A stretch of DNA of 64,000 nucleotides, taken from contig NZ_CP097384.1 in the NCBI RefSeq assembly GCF_024584705.1, positions 5,208,001 through 5,272,000 of the forward strand, given 5' to 3'. This document shows, piece by piece, positions 20,201 to 29,800 of this stretch (position 1 is the first letter of the stretch; every line of letters starts with the position of its first letter). Both the position numbers and the translations under genes were made by a program. The notes below the pieces were generated by a model that was given only the letters and a program-made list of their open reading frames with translations, ran no database searches and was not told the DNA's origin. The DNA is from Blastopirellula sp. J2-11 (GTDB lineage: Bacteria > Planctomycetota > Planctomycetia > Pirellulales > Pirellulaceae).

Positions 20201-20828
20201 CTATCTTTCGCTGACCCGACCTCCCGGCGATCCGCAGGCCGAATATATCCCCGGCGCCGAGCGAATCGATGTCGACCGCTTGCACCTGCCTGCGACATTG
20301 GTGAACCAATTGGCGACCGCCGATCTATCGAGCAATACGACCGAGATCGGCAAAGGAGCCCGCGGCGCCGTGACCGATCTGGTCTATCTGCCGGCGAAAA
20401 ACGGCTACCTACGCGACTCGCAGTGGCACGAAGTCGGCGTCGGCGGCGGCGCCGATCTGGGCGTCGTGTCTGAAGCGGAACCGATCTTCTATCAGGCCGA
20501 GTGGAAGTCGCCGATCGCGATCAATCTGATCACGCTCTCCGGCGTCTATCCAAATCAGCCGCAATCGCAAACCGCATGGAAAATCGAAGTCCGCAGCGGC
20601 GACCAGTGGCGTTTGCTCGATCGCGGAGTCGGCGATTGGTACGACAACGGACGCTACGTCTGGGGAGCTCCCGGATCGGCCGAAACGACGATCGACGGGT
20701 TTCGCGTCAGCTTGTACAGTCCGGACGAAAAAACGCCGATTCGCAGCGTCCATTTCCGTGGCGAACCCGGCGTTTCCTGGTTCGTCGGCGCGGCTCCGGC
20801 TGATGTACTGATCGTGACCGCAGACTAA
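17241..20828 (+). CDS. Membrane-bound dehydrogenase-type protein with HEAT repeats and C-terminal heme domain
   Basis: A 1195-residue exported protein. The start may be 17241, or 17277 (MLPHLRHLLL), which would give a more compact signal peptide. Residues about 50-420 form the Pirellula/Verrucomicrobium-type N-terminal beta-propeller related to sugar dehydrogenases: MTVPPGFTVEVVAAEPDLIN, NPVAMAFDDQGRIWVTES, GPDGCLYVLDWYDRFHC. Residues about 430-840 are alanine/leucine-rich helical repeats of HEAT type. A c-type heme domain follows, with CGQCH at about 874-878 and DITTNGRGSFEQLLSSVFDP. The last ~190 residues form a discoidin-like domain (KSPIAINLITLSGVYPNQPQ). Electron transfer linked to carbohydrate oxidation is the usual proposal, but it is unproven. 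Confidence 0.92.
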   Translation: MPSSPLSSRSVVMLPHLRHLLLVILAALAPSILLADEPFIPRRQATIPGPALAPTDAAAKMTVPPGFTVEVVAAEPDLINPVAMAFDDQGRIWVTESLEYPRHEPGPGRDRIKVLEDTDHDGRVDKTTIFADGLNIPSGIAVGFGGVWVANAPDLLFFEDTDGDLKADKKHVVVTGFGRSDTHELPNSLTWGPDGALYGLNGVFNPSHITQHGKTFDFTCTMFRIDPRTEEFSLFCEGTSNPWGIAFDPEGSAFISACVIDHLWHLTETGYYHRQGGPYPPHTWKIGSIVQHKHQMAAYCGIEYFDSDAYPAEYRDRLYMGNIHGNCINVDEVTRDGSTYFGKPHPDFVTSNDVWHMPVDQKIGPDGCLYVLDWYDRFHCYQDAMAHPAKVDRLKGRLYRIRYEETPRAAPFNLGQETDAQLIERLHSGNRFYRDRAQRLLSERSEPATMAQLAKLVQNESAPRKTRLHAVWAIAGGQEPSEKFVTSLLADNDSTFRAWGVRIAGNRRKISPALAAKIVAMTADNSPDVLLQIAIAAGKIEQVPTVPTLAAVLASAGEDKLIPQIVWQNLHPRLETDSGQLFALLDDPKFANNPYVAALLPRIIDRILAAPKVDTDSIVKLVKLVAETPALRPALGNSLATLTARVQSGEISGDRLLKMRSLLEPVIQPILAAGEQNPSYFDAALLAVTWKNADAQAAVRSVYQDKAAPAAKRSAALAALVAFGDDQIVSAVRAVLVAPQQASRQLQADSIAALGRLDQPQVAAMLLSIYPQLASDLQPKALELLTQRVAWSEQLLNAVAAEKISKDALNINQVRKLQESPDSKVVATAIKLWGQVRTQRNPERELVIADMRHLVHGRDGDPHAGAVAFQKLCGQCHKIYGQGQEVGPDITTNGRGSFEQLLSSVFDPSLVIGPDYQGRMVLTADGRTLTGLLVEDNDQRVVLKLQGGKLETIPRDDVDAIRISKLSLMPEGVEKQLSEQELIDLFAYLSLTRPPGDPQAEYIPGAERIDVDRLHLPATLVNQLATADLSSNTTEIGKGARGAVTDLVYLPAKNGYLRDSQWHEVGVGGGADLGVVSEAEPIFYQAEWKSPIAINLITLSGVYPNQPQSQTAWKIEVRSGDQWRLLDRGVGDWYDNGRYVWGAPGSAETTIDGFRVSLYSPDEKTPIRSVHFRGEPGVSWFVGAAPADVLIVTAD

Positions 20829-20984
20829 AATCCGGCGGGGGTCCATCTTCAACCAGAGAGATTTTTGCACTCGATTTTTCGAGCTTCTCCAACGTATCTA
20901 GGAATCGCACCAGAATTTCGGCGAAAGTCCAGCCGTGAACGTTACAATGCGCCGCAAGGCGATACTCCGGGCGTCGGCGGGTCG

Positions 20985-21000
20985 ATTTGTAGGTACAAAT
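20985..21000. promoter_or_regulatory. Inverted repeat upstream of the transglutaminase gene
   Basis: ATTTGTA-GG-TACAAAT, seven-base perfect arms around a 2-bp centre, 41-56 bp before the start of the next gene. It has the form of a dimeric regulator site; no regulator gene lies next to it. Confidence 0.4.
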
Positions 21001-21040
21001 TGCGCGTCGGTCGCACTGCATTGTTAACCAATGGCAACCC

Positions 21041-21856
21041 ATGCTGATCCAAGTTGGCTACGAGATCGCTTTTGAATCGCCGCAACCTGCGCCGATGTTG
21101 ACGATGCTCTATCTGCATCCGTCGCGCGAGATGACGACGAAGCAGCCGGATCGTCTGGTCGTGACTCCTCGCGTACCGATCTTCGAATATTACGATCTCT
21201 TCGGCAATCGTTGCGGTCGTCTGGTTGCGCCGGCAGGTCGGATCGTGTTTCGCAATCAAGCGTTAGTCGAAGATTGCGGCTTGCCCGATCTGCAAGCTCC
21301 TCAGGCGATGCAAGCGCAAGTCCAAGACTTACCGTCCGACGTGCTGCTGTATCTGCTGGCCAGTCGCTACTGCGAAGTCGATAGTGAGTTGAAAGATCTC
21401 GCCTGGTCGCTATTTGGCGCGACGCCGCCCGGATGGTCGCGCGTGCAGGCGATTTGCGATTTTGTGCATAACCACATTCGTTTCGACTATTCGCAGGCGC
21501 GGGCAAATCGCACCGCCTTAGAAGCGTATCGCGAGCGAGTCGGCGTTTGCCGCGACTATATGCATCTGGCCGTCACTTTTTGCCGCAACTGCAACATTCC
21601 AGCTCGCTACTGCACCGGTTATCTCGGCGATATCGGCGTCCCTCCCAACGCAGCGCCGATGGACTTTAGCGCCTGGTTCGAGGTCTATCTCGGCGGTCAG
21701 TGGTACGCGTTCGATGCGCGAAACAATATTCCACGCATTGGTCGCGTCCTGATGGCCCGCGGTCGAGATGCGGCCGATGTCGCGTTGACCACGACTTTCG
21801 GTACGAATGAACTGAAATCGTTTCGCGTTTGGGCGGACGACGTCACTGGAACCTGA
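21041..21856 (+). CDS. Transglutaminase-like family protein with altered catalytic His position
   Basis: A 271-residue protein of the bacterial transglutaminase-like superfamily. An N-terminal beta domain is followed by the papain-like core: VQAICDFVHNHIRFDY, then the nucleophile loop ERVGVCRDYMHLAVTFCR with Cys170. The third landmark is DFSAWFEVYLGGQWYAFDAR with Asp225. In most relatives the residue before AW is the catalytic His; here it is Ser210 (codon AGC). The C terminus (NIPRIGRVLMARGRDAADVA) is strongly conserved in this subfamily. Members may be proteases, amidases or inactive scaffolds. It converges with the DUF900 hydrolase gene, 5 bp between stops. No clear ribosome-binding site is visible. 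Confidence 0.88.
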   Translation: MLIQVGYEIAFESPQPAPMLTMLYLHPSREMTTKQPDRLVVTPRVPIFEYYDLFGNRCGRLVAPAGRIVFRNQALVEDCGLPDLQAPQAMQAQVQDLPSDVLLYLLASRYCEVDSELKDLAWSLFGATPPGWSRVQAICDFVHNHIRFDYSQARANRTALEAYRERVGVCRDYMHLAVTFCRNCNIPARYCTGYLGDIGVPPNAAPMDFSAWFEVYLGGQWYAFDARNNIPRIGRVLMARGRDAADVALTTTFGTNELKSFRVWADDVTGT

Positions 21857-21861
21857 TCCGC

Positions 21862-23493
21862 CTACCGCGGAACGGTTCCGCCAGCATTCGCGACTCCCCG
21901 ATTTGCTGGATTGAATACCCAGTACATGCCGCCGGGCCCCGAGGCCGATTGCAGCCATTGCCGTTGCGAGGCCGGCGTCGGTTGATGCAATAGCGTAAAG
22001 ATATCGCAGATGATCGAGTCATTGTCGCCGTAATAGGCGTGCCCGATCAAGCTGGTGTCGATCGCCGAAACGTCGATCGTATCGACTCCCTGTACGATCA
22101 CGATCTCGGGGCGGACATCGCCGGCGCGCGGATAGCCGTTTACATTTTTCGACGCTAACAGCGCCAAGTCGTTGGACGAAGCGTAAAGCGTAACTTGCTT
22201 CGAGGCCCGCACAATCTGCGGCGCGATCTCATCGCGAAAGACAGTCGCATCCACATCGGGCGCCGCTAGCACCACTTGATTGAAGAGCTTCGTTTCGTCT
22301 TTCATTTCCGCGGCGATCTCTTCCAGCGCCGTCCCCATCGCGCGATTTCCCATGCTGTGGGCGATCAGATTGATCGATTCGGCGTTGCTTTGCTGGGCGA
22401 CCTTCAACAGGAACTCTTTCAGGTGCGAGACCGTCCAGAGCGAGTTATCGCGATCGGTCGTGTAACCAAACAAATCGGCCTGCGAAGGCCAACTGTAGAA
22501 CATCGGAACGCCGGTAAATTTCAGGTCGTACGCCATCTGGGCGGTCCGTCGGGCGGCATCTTCAAACGAGACATTGAATCCATGCACGAAGATCAAGACT
22601 TCATGACGCGGCGACTGGGCGACTTTCTCGCGAAGATCCGCGAAGAACGCTTCTTCTTCCTTCGAGAGGACATCCAGCAGCACCACATGCTTCTCGGGGC
22701 GCTCGGTCAATTCCAACCGCAACAACGACGGACCTTCTAACTGGCCGACCTCGTGCACCTCCGGAATGCTGATATGACAAGCGCCAAACTGTAACTCGCC
22801 GCGGCCTCCGCTAAACATTTCACTGCCGCTGGCCAGCGCCCGTAGTTCTTTTTGATAATCGAGACCGGCGTCGCGAGCGAGAAACAGCCCTAGGCAAACG
22901 CCGACAATCGCTAGCACTCCGCCCATGCGCGCCATTTGGTATTTCCACATCACGCCAAAGAGCACCAGGCCACCCAGCGCAACACCAATCGCCGGATAAA
23001 AGTGTCCCAGAATACCGCTGGAGCCTAATAGATCACGATCGGTGCCGTAAAGCACTTCGACCACTTCATAGCCCGGCGTCGCGTCCGGCAGACTCTCGGG
23101 GATCATCATGGGGGCCGCCATCATCGACTGCGGCGCGATCGCTTCGTTGGGCGTCGTCATCTCAGGCGGACGAGCCGCTAGATCCTCCGGCGCAACCATC
23201 ATTCTTGCCCGCGGAGCCGTCTCGGCTGTGGATCGCATCATCATGGGGGCTGTGCGCACTTCGGCGGGCGCTTCGGCAGGCGCGACCATCATCTCGCGCG
23301 GCAGTTCCACCTCGGCCGGTTCGATCACCGGAGGCGCCGCCTGATTGGGGGCCGGCATAGACGCCGACTCTTCCGGCGCCTGCGCCATTGGAGCTTCATC
23401 GGAACGCTGTTTCGACGAGTCGAGAGTCAATGTCGTCAGCGCCGACACGCCGAGAACGGTTGCACCGATTGCCGCAATAATCCGTCGATTCAT
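21862..23493 (-). CDS. DUF900 alpha/beta-hydrolase, membrane-anchored
   Basis: The start is set at 23493 (MNRRIIAAIGATVL) because AAGGAACGGAG precedes it; an in-frame ATG at 23511 and a longer frame to 23625 exist. The 543-residue product has an N-terminal signal anchor. A low-complexity Met/Ala/Pro-rich stretch follows (about 50-150), with repeats such as MMVAPAEAP, MMRSTAET, MMVAPEDL and MMAAPMMIP. Two hydrophobic helices come next (FYPAIGVALGGLVLFGVMWK and LAIVGVCLGLFLA). Then the DUF900 hydrolase fold: EVLIFVHGFNVSFEDAARRT, MFYSWPSQADLFGY, and the nucleophile elbow IAHSMGNRAM with Ser380. Substrate unknown; esterase or lipase activity is plausible. Confidence 0.88.
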   Translation of the reverse strand: MNRRIIAAIGATVLGVSALTTLTLDSSKQRSDEAPMAQAPEESASMPAPNQAAPPVIEPAEVELPREMMVAPAEAPAEVRTAPMMMRSTAETAPRARMMVAPEDLAARPPEMTTPNEAIAPQSMMAAPMMIPESLPDATPGYEVVEVLYGTDRDLLGSSGILGHFYPAIGVALGGLVLFGVMWKYQMARMGGVLAIVGVCLGLFLARDAGLDYQKELRALASGSEMFSGGRGELQFGACHISIPEVHEVGQLEGPSLLRLELTERPEKHVVLLDVLSKEEEAFFADLREKVAQSPRHEVLIFVHGFNVSFEDAARRTAQMAYDLKFTGVPMFYSWPSQADLFGYTTDRDNSLWTVSHLKEFLLKVAQQSNAESINLIAHSMGNRAMGTALEEIAAEMKDETKLFNQVVLAAPDVDATVFRDEIAPQIVRASKQVTLYASSNDLALLASKNVNGYPRAGDVRPEIVIVQGVDTIDVSAIDTSLIGHAYYGDNDSIICDIFTLLHQPTPASQRQWLQSASGPGGMYWVFNPANRGVANAGGTVPR

Positions 23494-23804
23494 GACGCTC
23501 CGTTCCTTCATCACTACTTCACTGGACGTGCTCTTGAAGAGACGTCGGGGGCGTGGATCATAGAATCTTCCCCCTCCCCCGGCCAGATGAATTAGGAGGT
23601 TTCGCCGGTTGGTTTGTAACGCCAAATCTAGTCAATACTTAGCTCGCAAAGCGATTCTCGCCCGCGGGTGGCGAATTGCTGGGACAAATTGGCAAATTCG
23701 ACTACGATCAAAAAACTGCTGCTGCCCCACGCTCGTCTCAATGGGCGGAACCACTTTTCTCCCCAGACCGATGCGCCTCGCTCGCCGCGCCCAGGAATCT
23801 CATC
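23494..23804. other. Divergent intergenic region
   Basis: About 311 bp between the DUF900 hydrolase (leftward) and the macroglobulin gene (rightward). AGGAATC at 23792-23798 is the ribosome-binding site of the latter. Open frames reaching into this region from both genes have no recognisable content. I see no operator-like repeat. Confidence 0.5.
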
Positions 23805-26800
23805 ATGCAACGCCGGATTCTTCGCTCTGCTCTTTGGTTGCTCCTCTTCTCTCCTGCGATTCTCTTCGCCCAAGAGAACGCTGATGCAAACAAACCGGCA
23901 GACGCGGCCCCAGAAGCGGAAACCGGACCCGCCGCGCAATCGAGCCTGTTGTCAGTTCCCAAACCGGTTCGCGAAGCGATGCAAGATCGCGACTACGACC
24001 GTGCGATCGCCGCCATCGACAAGGCGATCGCCGAAAAGCAAGGAGATCCGGCGTACCTGACCTATCTGAAGGGTCGAGCCTATTTCTTCGCAAAGAAGTA
24101 CAAAGAATCGATTGCGGTGATGACCGAATTGACCAAGCGCTATCCCGATAGCGATTGGATACGGAAGGCCCGCTTTGCGATCGGCGTCGCCTATGCGCGT
24201 GCCGGAGACTATCGCGCCGCCGAACTCGCTTACCAGGCCGAAGCCGAATATCTGATCTCGCTCCAGCGAAAAGAAGAGATCGCCGCGATCTATTTAGAGT
24301 TCGCCGACGCCTTCTTTACTCCCCCCGCGGACGGCAAGCATCCAGACTATCAACGTGCGCTTGCGTTCTATCAAAAAGCGGCTGAGATCGGCCCGCTGCG
24401 CGAAACCAATACCCGTATCCAACTGCAAATCGCCCGCTGCTACAAACAGCTGAACAACCCCGGTCAGGCGATTCAACTCTACCAGGCCTTTATCAAAGCG
24501 AATGACGATGACGTGCTGCTTTTGCCGGCTCGCTACGAACTAGGCGAAGCCTATCTGCAGGCCGGCAATCGAGTCGAAGCGCGGCGCAGTTGGGAAGATC
24601 TACTTTCGTTGCACGGCACATCCAAGTCCAAACTTATTCCGCTCGCCGCTTTCCGCCTGTCCGAGACCTATGGAATCCCGAATCCCGGCAACAAAGATGA
24701 CCGGGAACTGGGAGTCGCGTCGCTGAAGAAGTTTTTGGCGACCTATCCCGATCATGAGAAAGTCGCATCCGCCCATTTGCGAATCGTGCAAAGCTTTCTA
24801 AATCAAGGGCGAACCGAAGATGCGCTCGCTGCGGTCGACAACTTCTTACAGCAGGAAGATCTGGCGAAAAGCGACGAATATGCATCTGCCCAATATCTCA
24901 AGGGTCTCGCCCTGGCTCGGCAAAAGAAGTTTGACGATGCGATCGTCGCTTGGCGGACTTATCTGCAACAGCATCCCACACACGGCCACTGGAGCGAAGC
25001 GCAGCGTCAAATTATCAACGCCGAATACGCGAAAGGACTCGACGCGCTGGAGCGTGAAGATTATGACGCCGCCCGAGCCGCTTGGGGTGAATTCCTAGTG
25101 AAGTACCCGATCGACGAGCGGAATCGCTCGATCCAAAACAGCTTTGCCGAGATGCTCTTCGCCCAAAAGAAGTATGAAGAAGCGATCGCCGCCTGGCGCC
25201 AGGTCGTCTCGAAGTACCCGCAGACCGAGGAAGCTTCGATCGCTCAGTATCGCGTCGCACAAACGCTGGCCGAAAATCTAAATCGCCTGGCCGATGCGAT
25301 GGTCGAATACAAAAAGTTGACCTGGGGTTCGCACGCCGGCTCCGCTCAGCAGCAAATTGCGCTGTTGTCGAACAAATCGCTTTCGATCAGCACCATGCGC
25401 GTTTATCGCAGCAACGAAACTCCCCGCATCGGCCTGAAGACGCGCAATCTAGAGTCGGTCAATGTGCAGATTTACAAGGTCGATCTTGAGACCTACTTCC
25501 GCAAGATGCACCTGGCGACCGGCGTCGAATCGCTGGACATCGCGCTGATCGATCCCGATTCGCAGTTTGAGCATCAAGTGGCCGACTATGAAAAATACCG
25601 TCTATTTTCCCAGAATGTCGATGTTCCGCTGCCAGGCGAGAACGAGATCAAAGCCGGCGTGATGGCGATCACCGTCAGCGGCAAGACCCAAGAATCGACC
25701 ACGTTGGTGCTGCAGAGCGATCTCGACATGATCGTGAAAAGCTCGCGAGACGAGGTCTTTATTTTCACCCAAAACATGCGGACCGGCAAACCTTGGCCCG
25801 GCGTCAAGTTGCTTCTCTCCAACGGCAGCGAAGTCTTCGCCGAAGTCGAAACCGGCGCCGACGGCGTTTACCAGGCCGATCGCAAAGAGTTGCGTGATCC
25901 GGCCGATTTACGCGTCTTCGCCATCGCTGACGGCCATATCGCGTCGAGCGTCGTCAATCTGAACGGCCTAGGCGTCGCGCAAGGGATTGCTCGTGCTGGT
26001 TATCTCTATACCGATCGGCCCGCCTATCGTCCTGGCCAATTGGTTCACCTGAAAGGAATCATTCGCGACGCGATCAATGACATCTATGTCGTTCCAGCCC
26101 AGCGGGACTACAAGCTGGAGGTCTATGACGGCCGCAACCGGCTGGTGATGGAAGAAGAGGTCGAGCTGAACGACTATGGTTCGTTCCATTCGCACCTACT
26201 TCTGCCGACGGCGGCGGCGCTCGGCGACTACCGGATGGTCGTCTCTCACGACAAGGTTCGGTACGAAGGGGCGTTCGTCGTCCATGAATATCAGCTTCCT
26301 TCCGTCTTCTTGACGGTCGAGTCGGATCGCAATGTTTACTACCGCGGCGAAAAGATCACCGGCACGATCAAAGCGGCGTACTACTACGGGGCTCCCGTCT
26401 CCGGCGCCGAGATTTCCTATTCCCTCAACGGCGATCGAACGCTGACCGGCACAACCAACGATAAGGGAGAAGTGAAGTTCGAATTTGAAACGCGTGATTT
26501 CCGCCAATCGCAAACGCTCAACCTGGCGGTCCAGCTGCCGGCCCATTCGACCGCAACGCAACAACACTTTTTCCTCTCGGCCCAAGGATATACGATCGCC
26601 GCCAAGACGGTTCGCCCTGTCTACCTGGCCGGCGAAACGTTTGAAGTCGATGCGACGGTCAAAGACGCCGAAGGGAAACCGATCGCCAAAGACCTGACGC
26701 TGAAGGTCTTTCAATTGCTCGACGCCAAAGGGACGCGCGAAAAACAAGAAAAGCTGATCGAAGAGTTTCCGGTCACCAGCGACGAGAAAACCGGCGTCAT

Positions 26801-29800
26801 CCGTAAAACGCTGCAGTTAGCCGACGGCGGCGACTATCGCGTTCGTCTGGAAGGAGTCGATCGCTTCGATAACGTTGTCTCAGGTCAGGTCGCGGTGAAG
26901 ATTTCAGGCGATGAAGATTCGACCCGGCTCCGAATCCTGGCCGATCATCACACGCTGAAGTCGGGCGAAAAAGCGACCGTGAAAGTCCACTGGCGCGAAC
27001 AACCGGCCCTGGCGCTGATGACGCTGGAAGGCGCCAAAATCTTGGAGTATCGCCTGGTTCAACTGAAACAAGGCGCCAACGAACTCGAGATCGCCGTCAC
27101 TTCCAAACTGGCGCCCAATTTTCAAATGTCGTTGGCGGTGATGATCGATCCGACGAAGGAGCAACAGGACGAAGAAGCCCCGCTCCGTTTCCACACGGCG
27201 ACTAGTCCCTTTACCGTGGAACGTGATCTTCAGATCGCGATGAAAATCGTGGGCGAAGGCCATAAGCCCGGCGACAAGGTCAAAGTCAATATCACCACCA
27301 CCAACGCCGCCGGCCAACCGGTTCCGGCCGAGCTAAGTCTTGCGTTGGTCGAGAAAGCGCTCTACGAACGTTTCCCCGACCGAATCCCAGCGATTCAGCG
27401 CTTCTTCGGCGGCGTCGCACGCACGTTTGCGATGCGGACGACGGCGACGATCGAGTTCTGCTATCACCCGCAAACCAGTTCGATCGATCACTTATTGTTG
27501 GCCGAAGAAGAACGACTGGAAACGCTGGCCCGCGAAGCGGAAACCTTGTCGGAACTAGGCGATCGCGACTTTGACGGCATCGCCCTGAATAACCGCGACC
27601 GGGCAAGCGGCTTTTTTGACGCCCCCATCGTAGAAGCGGAAGCCCCCGCCAGCGGATCCATGTCAGGCAGTGGAGGCGCATTCGGCGGCGGCGGTTTCGG
27701 GGCTGCGGGTATGCCGCAGAATGGAGCCTATGGCGCCAACCTCTTTGGCAACTCAATTCCTGAGTTAAAAAACCAAACTCGCCAGCTCCAACAAATGGCT
27801 GGAAAGCCGCCAGCCGCGCCCCATGAATCGATGCAACTGTCTCGCCAACGCTTTGATCAAAAGGATGAAAAGAAACGTGCTCAACTATCCTACTCCGTCG
27901 AATCAGCGGCGATCGCCCTCGACGATGTTTTCAATCCCCAGCAACTGGCGCCGAGCGACTGGGCCGAACTTGGTTCTCGCCGAGAAATTCAACTGCTAGG
28001 AGTCGACGGGCGTTATTCCAATCTCAACTTCTCCGCCGAATTGGGCCAAAAATGGGACAGCAACATCGCCGGGGAACGACTGAAAAAAGCGGCCGCAAAC
28101 GGTCAAAAAATCTTAGTCGGCATCCCTGCCCAAGAGACCGGTTTTTGGGATCCAGCTGTCATGACCGACAAACAAGGAAAGACAACCCTCGAAATCACTT
28201 TGCCCGAACGATCGACCGCGTGGTTGTTGAAATCACGCGGCGTGACGATCGATACGCTTGCTGGGGAAGCGGAAACCGAAATCGCGGTCAGCAAATCGCT
28301 GTTTGGCGAATTGAAAACCGCCGCGGCGTTTGTGGATGGAGATTCGGCCCAGATTCCGGTCACCGTTCACAATGATCTGCTCGACCAGGGAAGGATCACC
28401 GTCACCCTGAAGACGACAATCGGCGCCAAAACGCAAACCGAGACCAAAACGCTCGACGTGACCAAGAAGGGAATCTTCGACCTCGAATTCCCAATTCGTT
28501 TCGCGTTGCCTATCGCCGGCAAAGCAGATGGTGAGCCCGGCGCCAAAATCGAATTCTCGCTCCAGGTTTCCGCCGGCGAGACAGTCGATCAACAGTTAGC
28601 GATCGTGCCGCTATTGCCGGCCGGGATGCCGGTCTATGCGATCGCTTCCGGTACGTCGGCCAGCAGTACTTCCGCCTTCGTGCAGCGTCCGCAAAAAATG
28701 CCGTGGACCAGTCCGCGAATGCAGATCGTAATCGGTCCAACGGTCCAGCAGACGTTGCTCGACGCGCTCAACGCGAATCCCACGCTCAGACAACTCGAAA
28801 GCCAACGCTTCGCGGCCGGTATTGACTCCAACACCAGCGACCTGATGGCCGCGATCGCGCTGCAGCAACTGATGAGCAAAGGGCGCGACGCCGCGAACCC
28901 GCAGATGCAATCGTTGGACGAAACGATCCGCCGCCAACTGCGAGCCGTGACCGCCGCTCAAAAGGACGACGGGGCCTGGAATTGGGCAGGACCTTCCGGC
29001 GCTGGAAACGCCTACACTTCGTCCCGCGCCATGTGGAGTCTGACGTTGGCTCGCAACGCCGGCTATCGTGTCGACAACGGAGTGTTTGATCGCGGCCTGA
29101 CTTATCTGAAAAACCAACTAACGCTATTAGCGGTGGGAGACTACGAAAGTCGCGTCATCCTCTTGCACGCGTTGACGGCGGCCGGCAACGAAGACTTTCC
29201 GCTGGCCAATCAGCTTTACCGCAACCGCAATTCGCTCTCAACGGCGGGGCTCACCTACTTGGCCCTTACCTTCGCCGAGATGAATCGCAAAGAGACCGCC
29301 GGCGAAATTATCGCGTTGGCGAAACAAAAACTGAACGGCGGCGGCGCCAAGCCGTTGTCGTGGAACTCGGCGGAAGTCGAGACCCGCGGACTGTATGCGT
29401 TGTGCTTGTACAAAATGGCGCCGCAGCAGGAAGAACTGCGAAAAGAAGTCGAGTGGTTGATGCAGCATCGCTGCGGTTCGCGCTGGACGCCAGAAAAAGC
29501 GGTTGGCCCCATTATGTTAGCCGTCTGCGGATACAACGCGACCAAGCAGTTAGCCGCCGACGCCTACGACTTGACCGTGATCGTGAATGACAAACCGCTG
29601 AAAACGTTGAAGTTTGACGCCAACTCGACGACGCAAACGCTCGAAGTTCCGGTCGAATCGCTGACGAATAAAGAAAAAGAGACCATACGTTTTGAACTGA
29701 ATGGCCGCGGCGAATTCTCCTACGAATGCGTGCTGGCCGGTTTTGTCGCCGCCGACAAGCTGGAAAACACGGTCAAAGACTGGACGGTCCGCCGCTACTA

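Noticed and set aside
23626-23720. A second sigma-54-like element (TGGGACAAATTGGCA)
   Set aside because: The spacing between the GG and GC pairs is one base short and the -24 box is mismatched.
23676-23804. N-terminal extension of the macroglobulin frame
   Set aside because: The extra 43 residues come before a proper signal peptide and ribosome-binding site at 23805.
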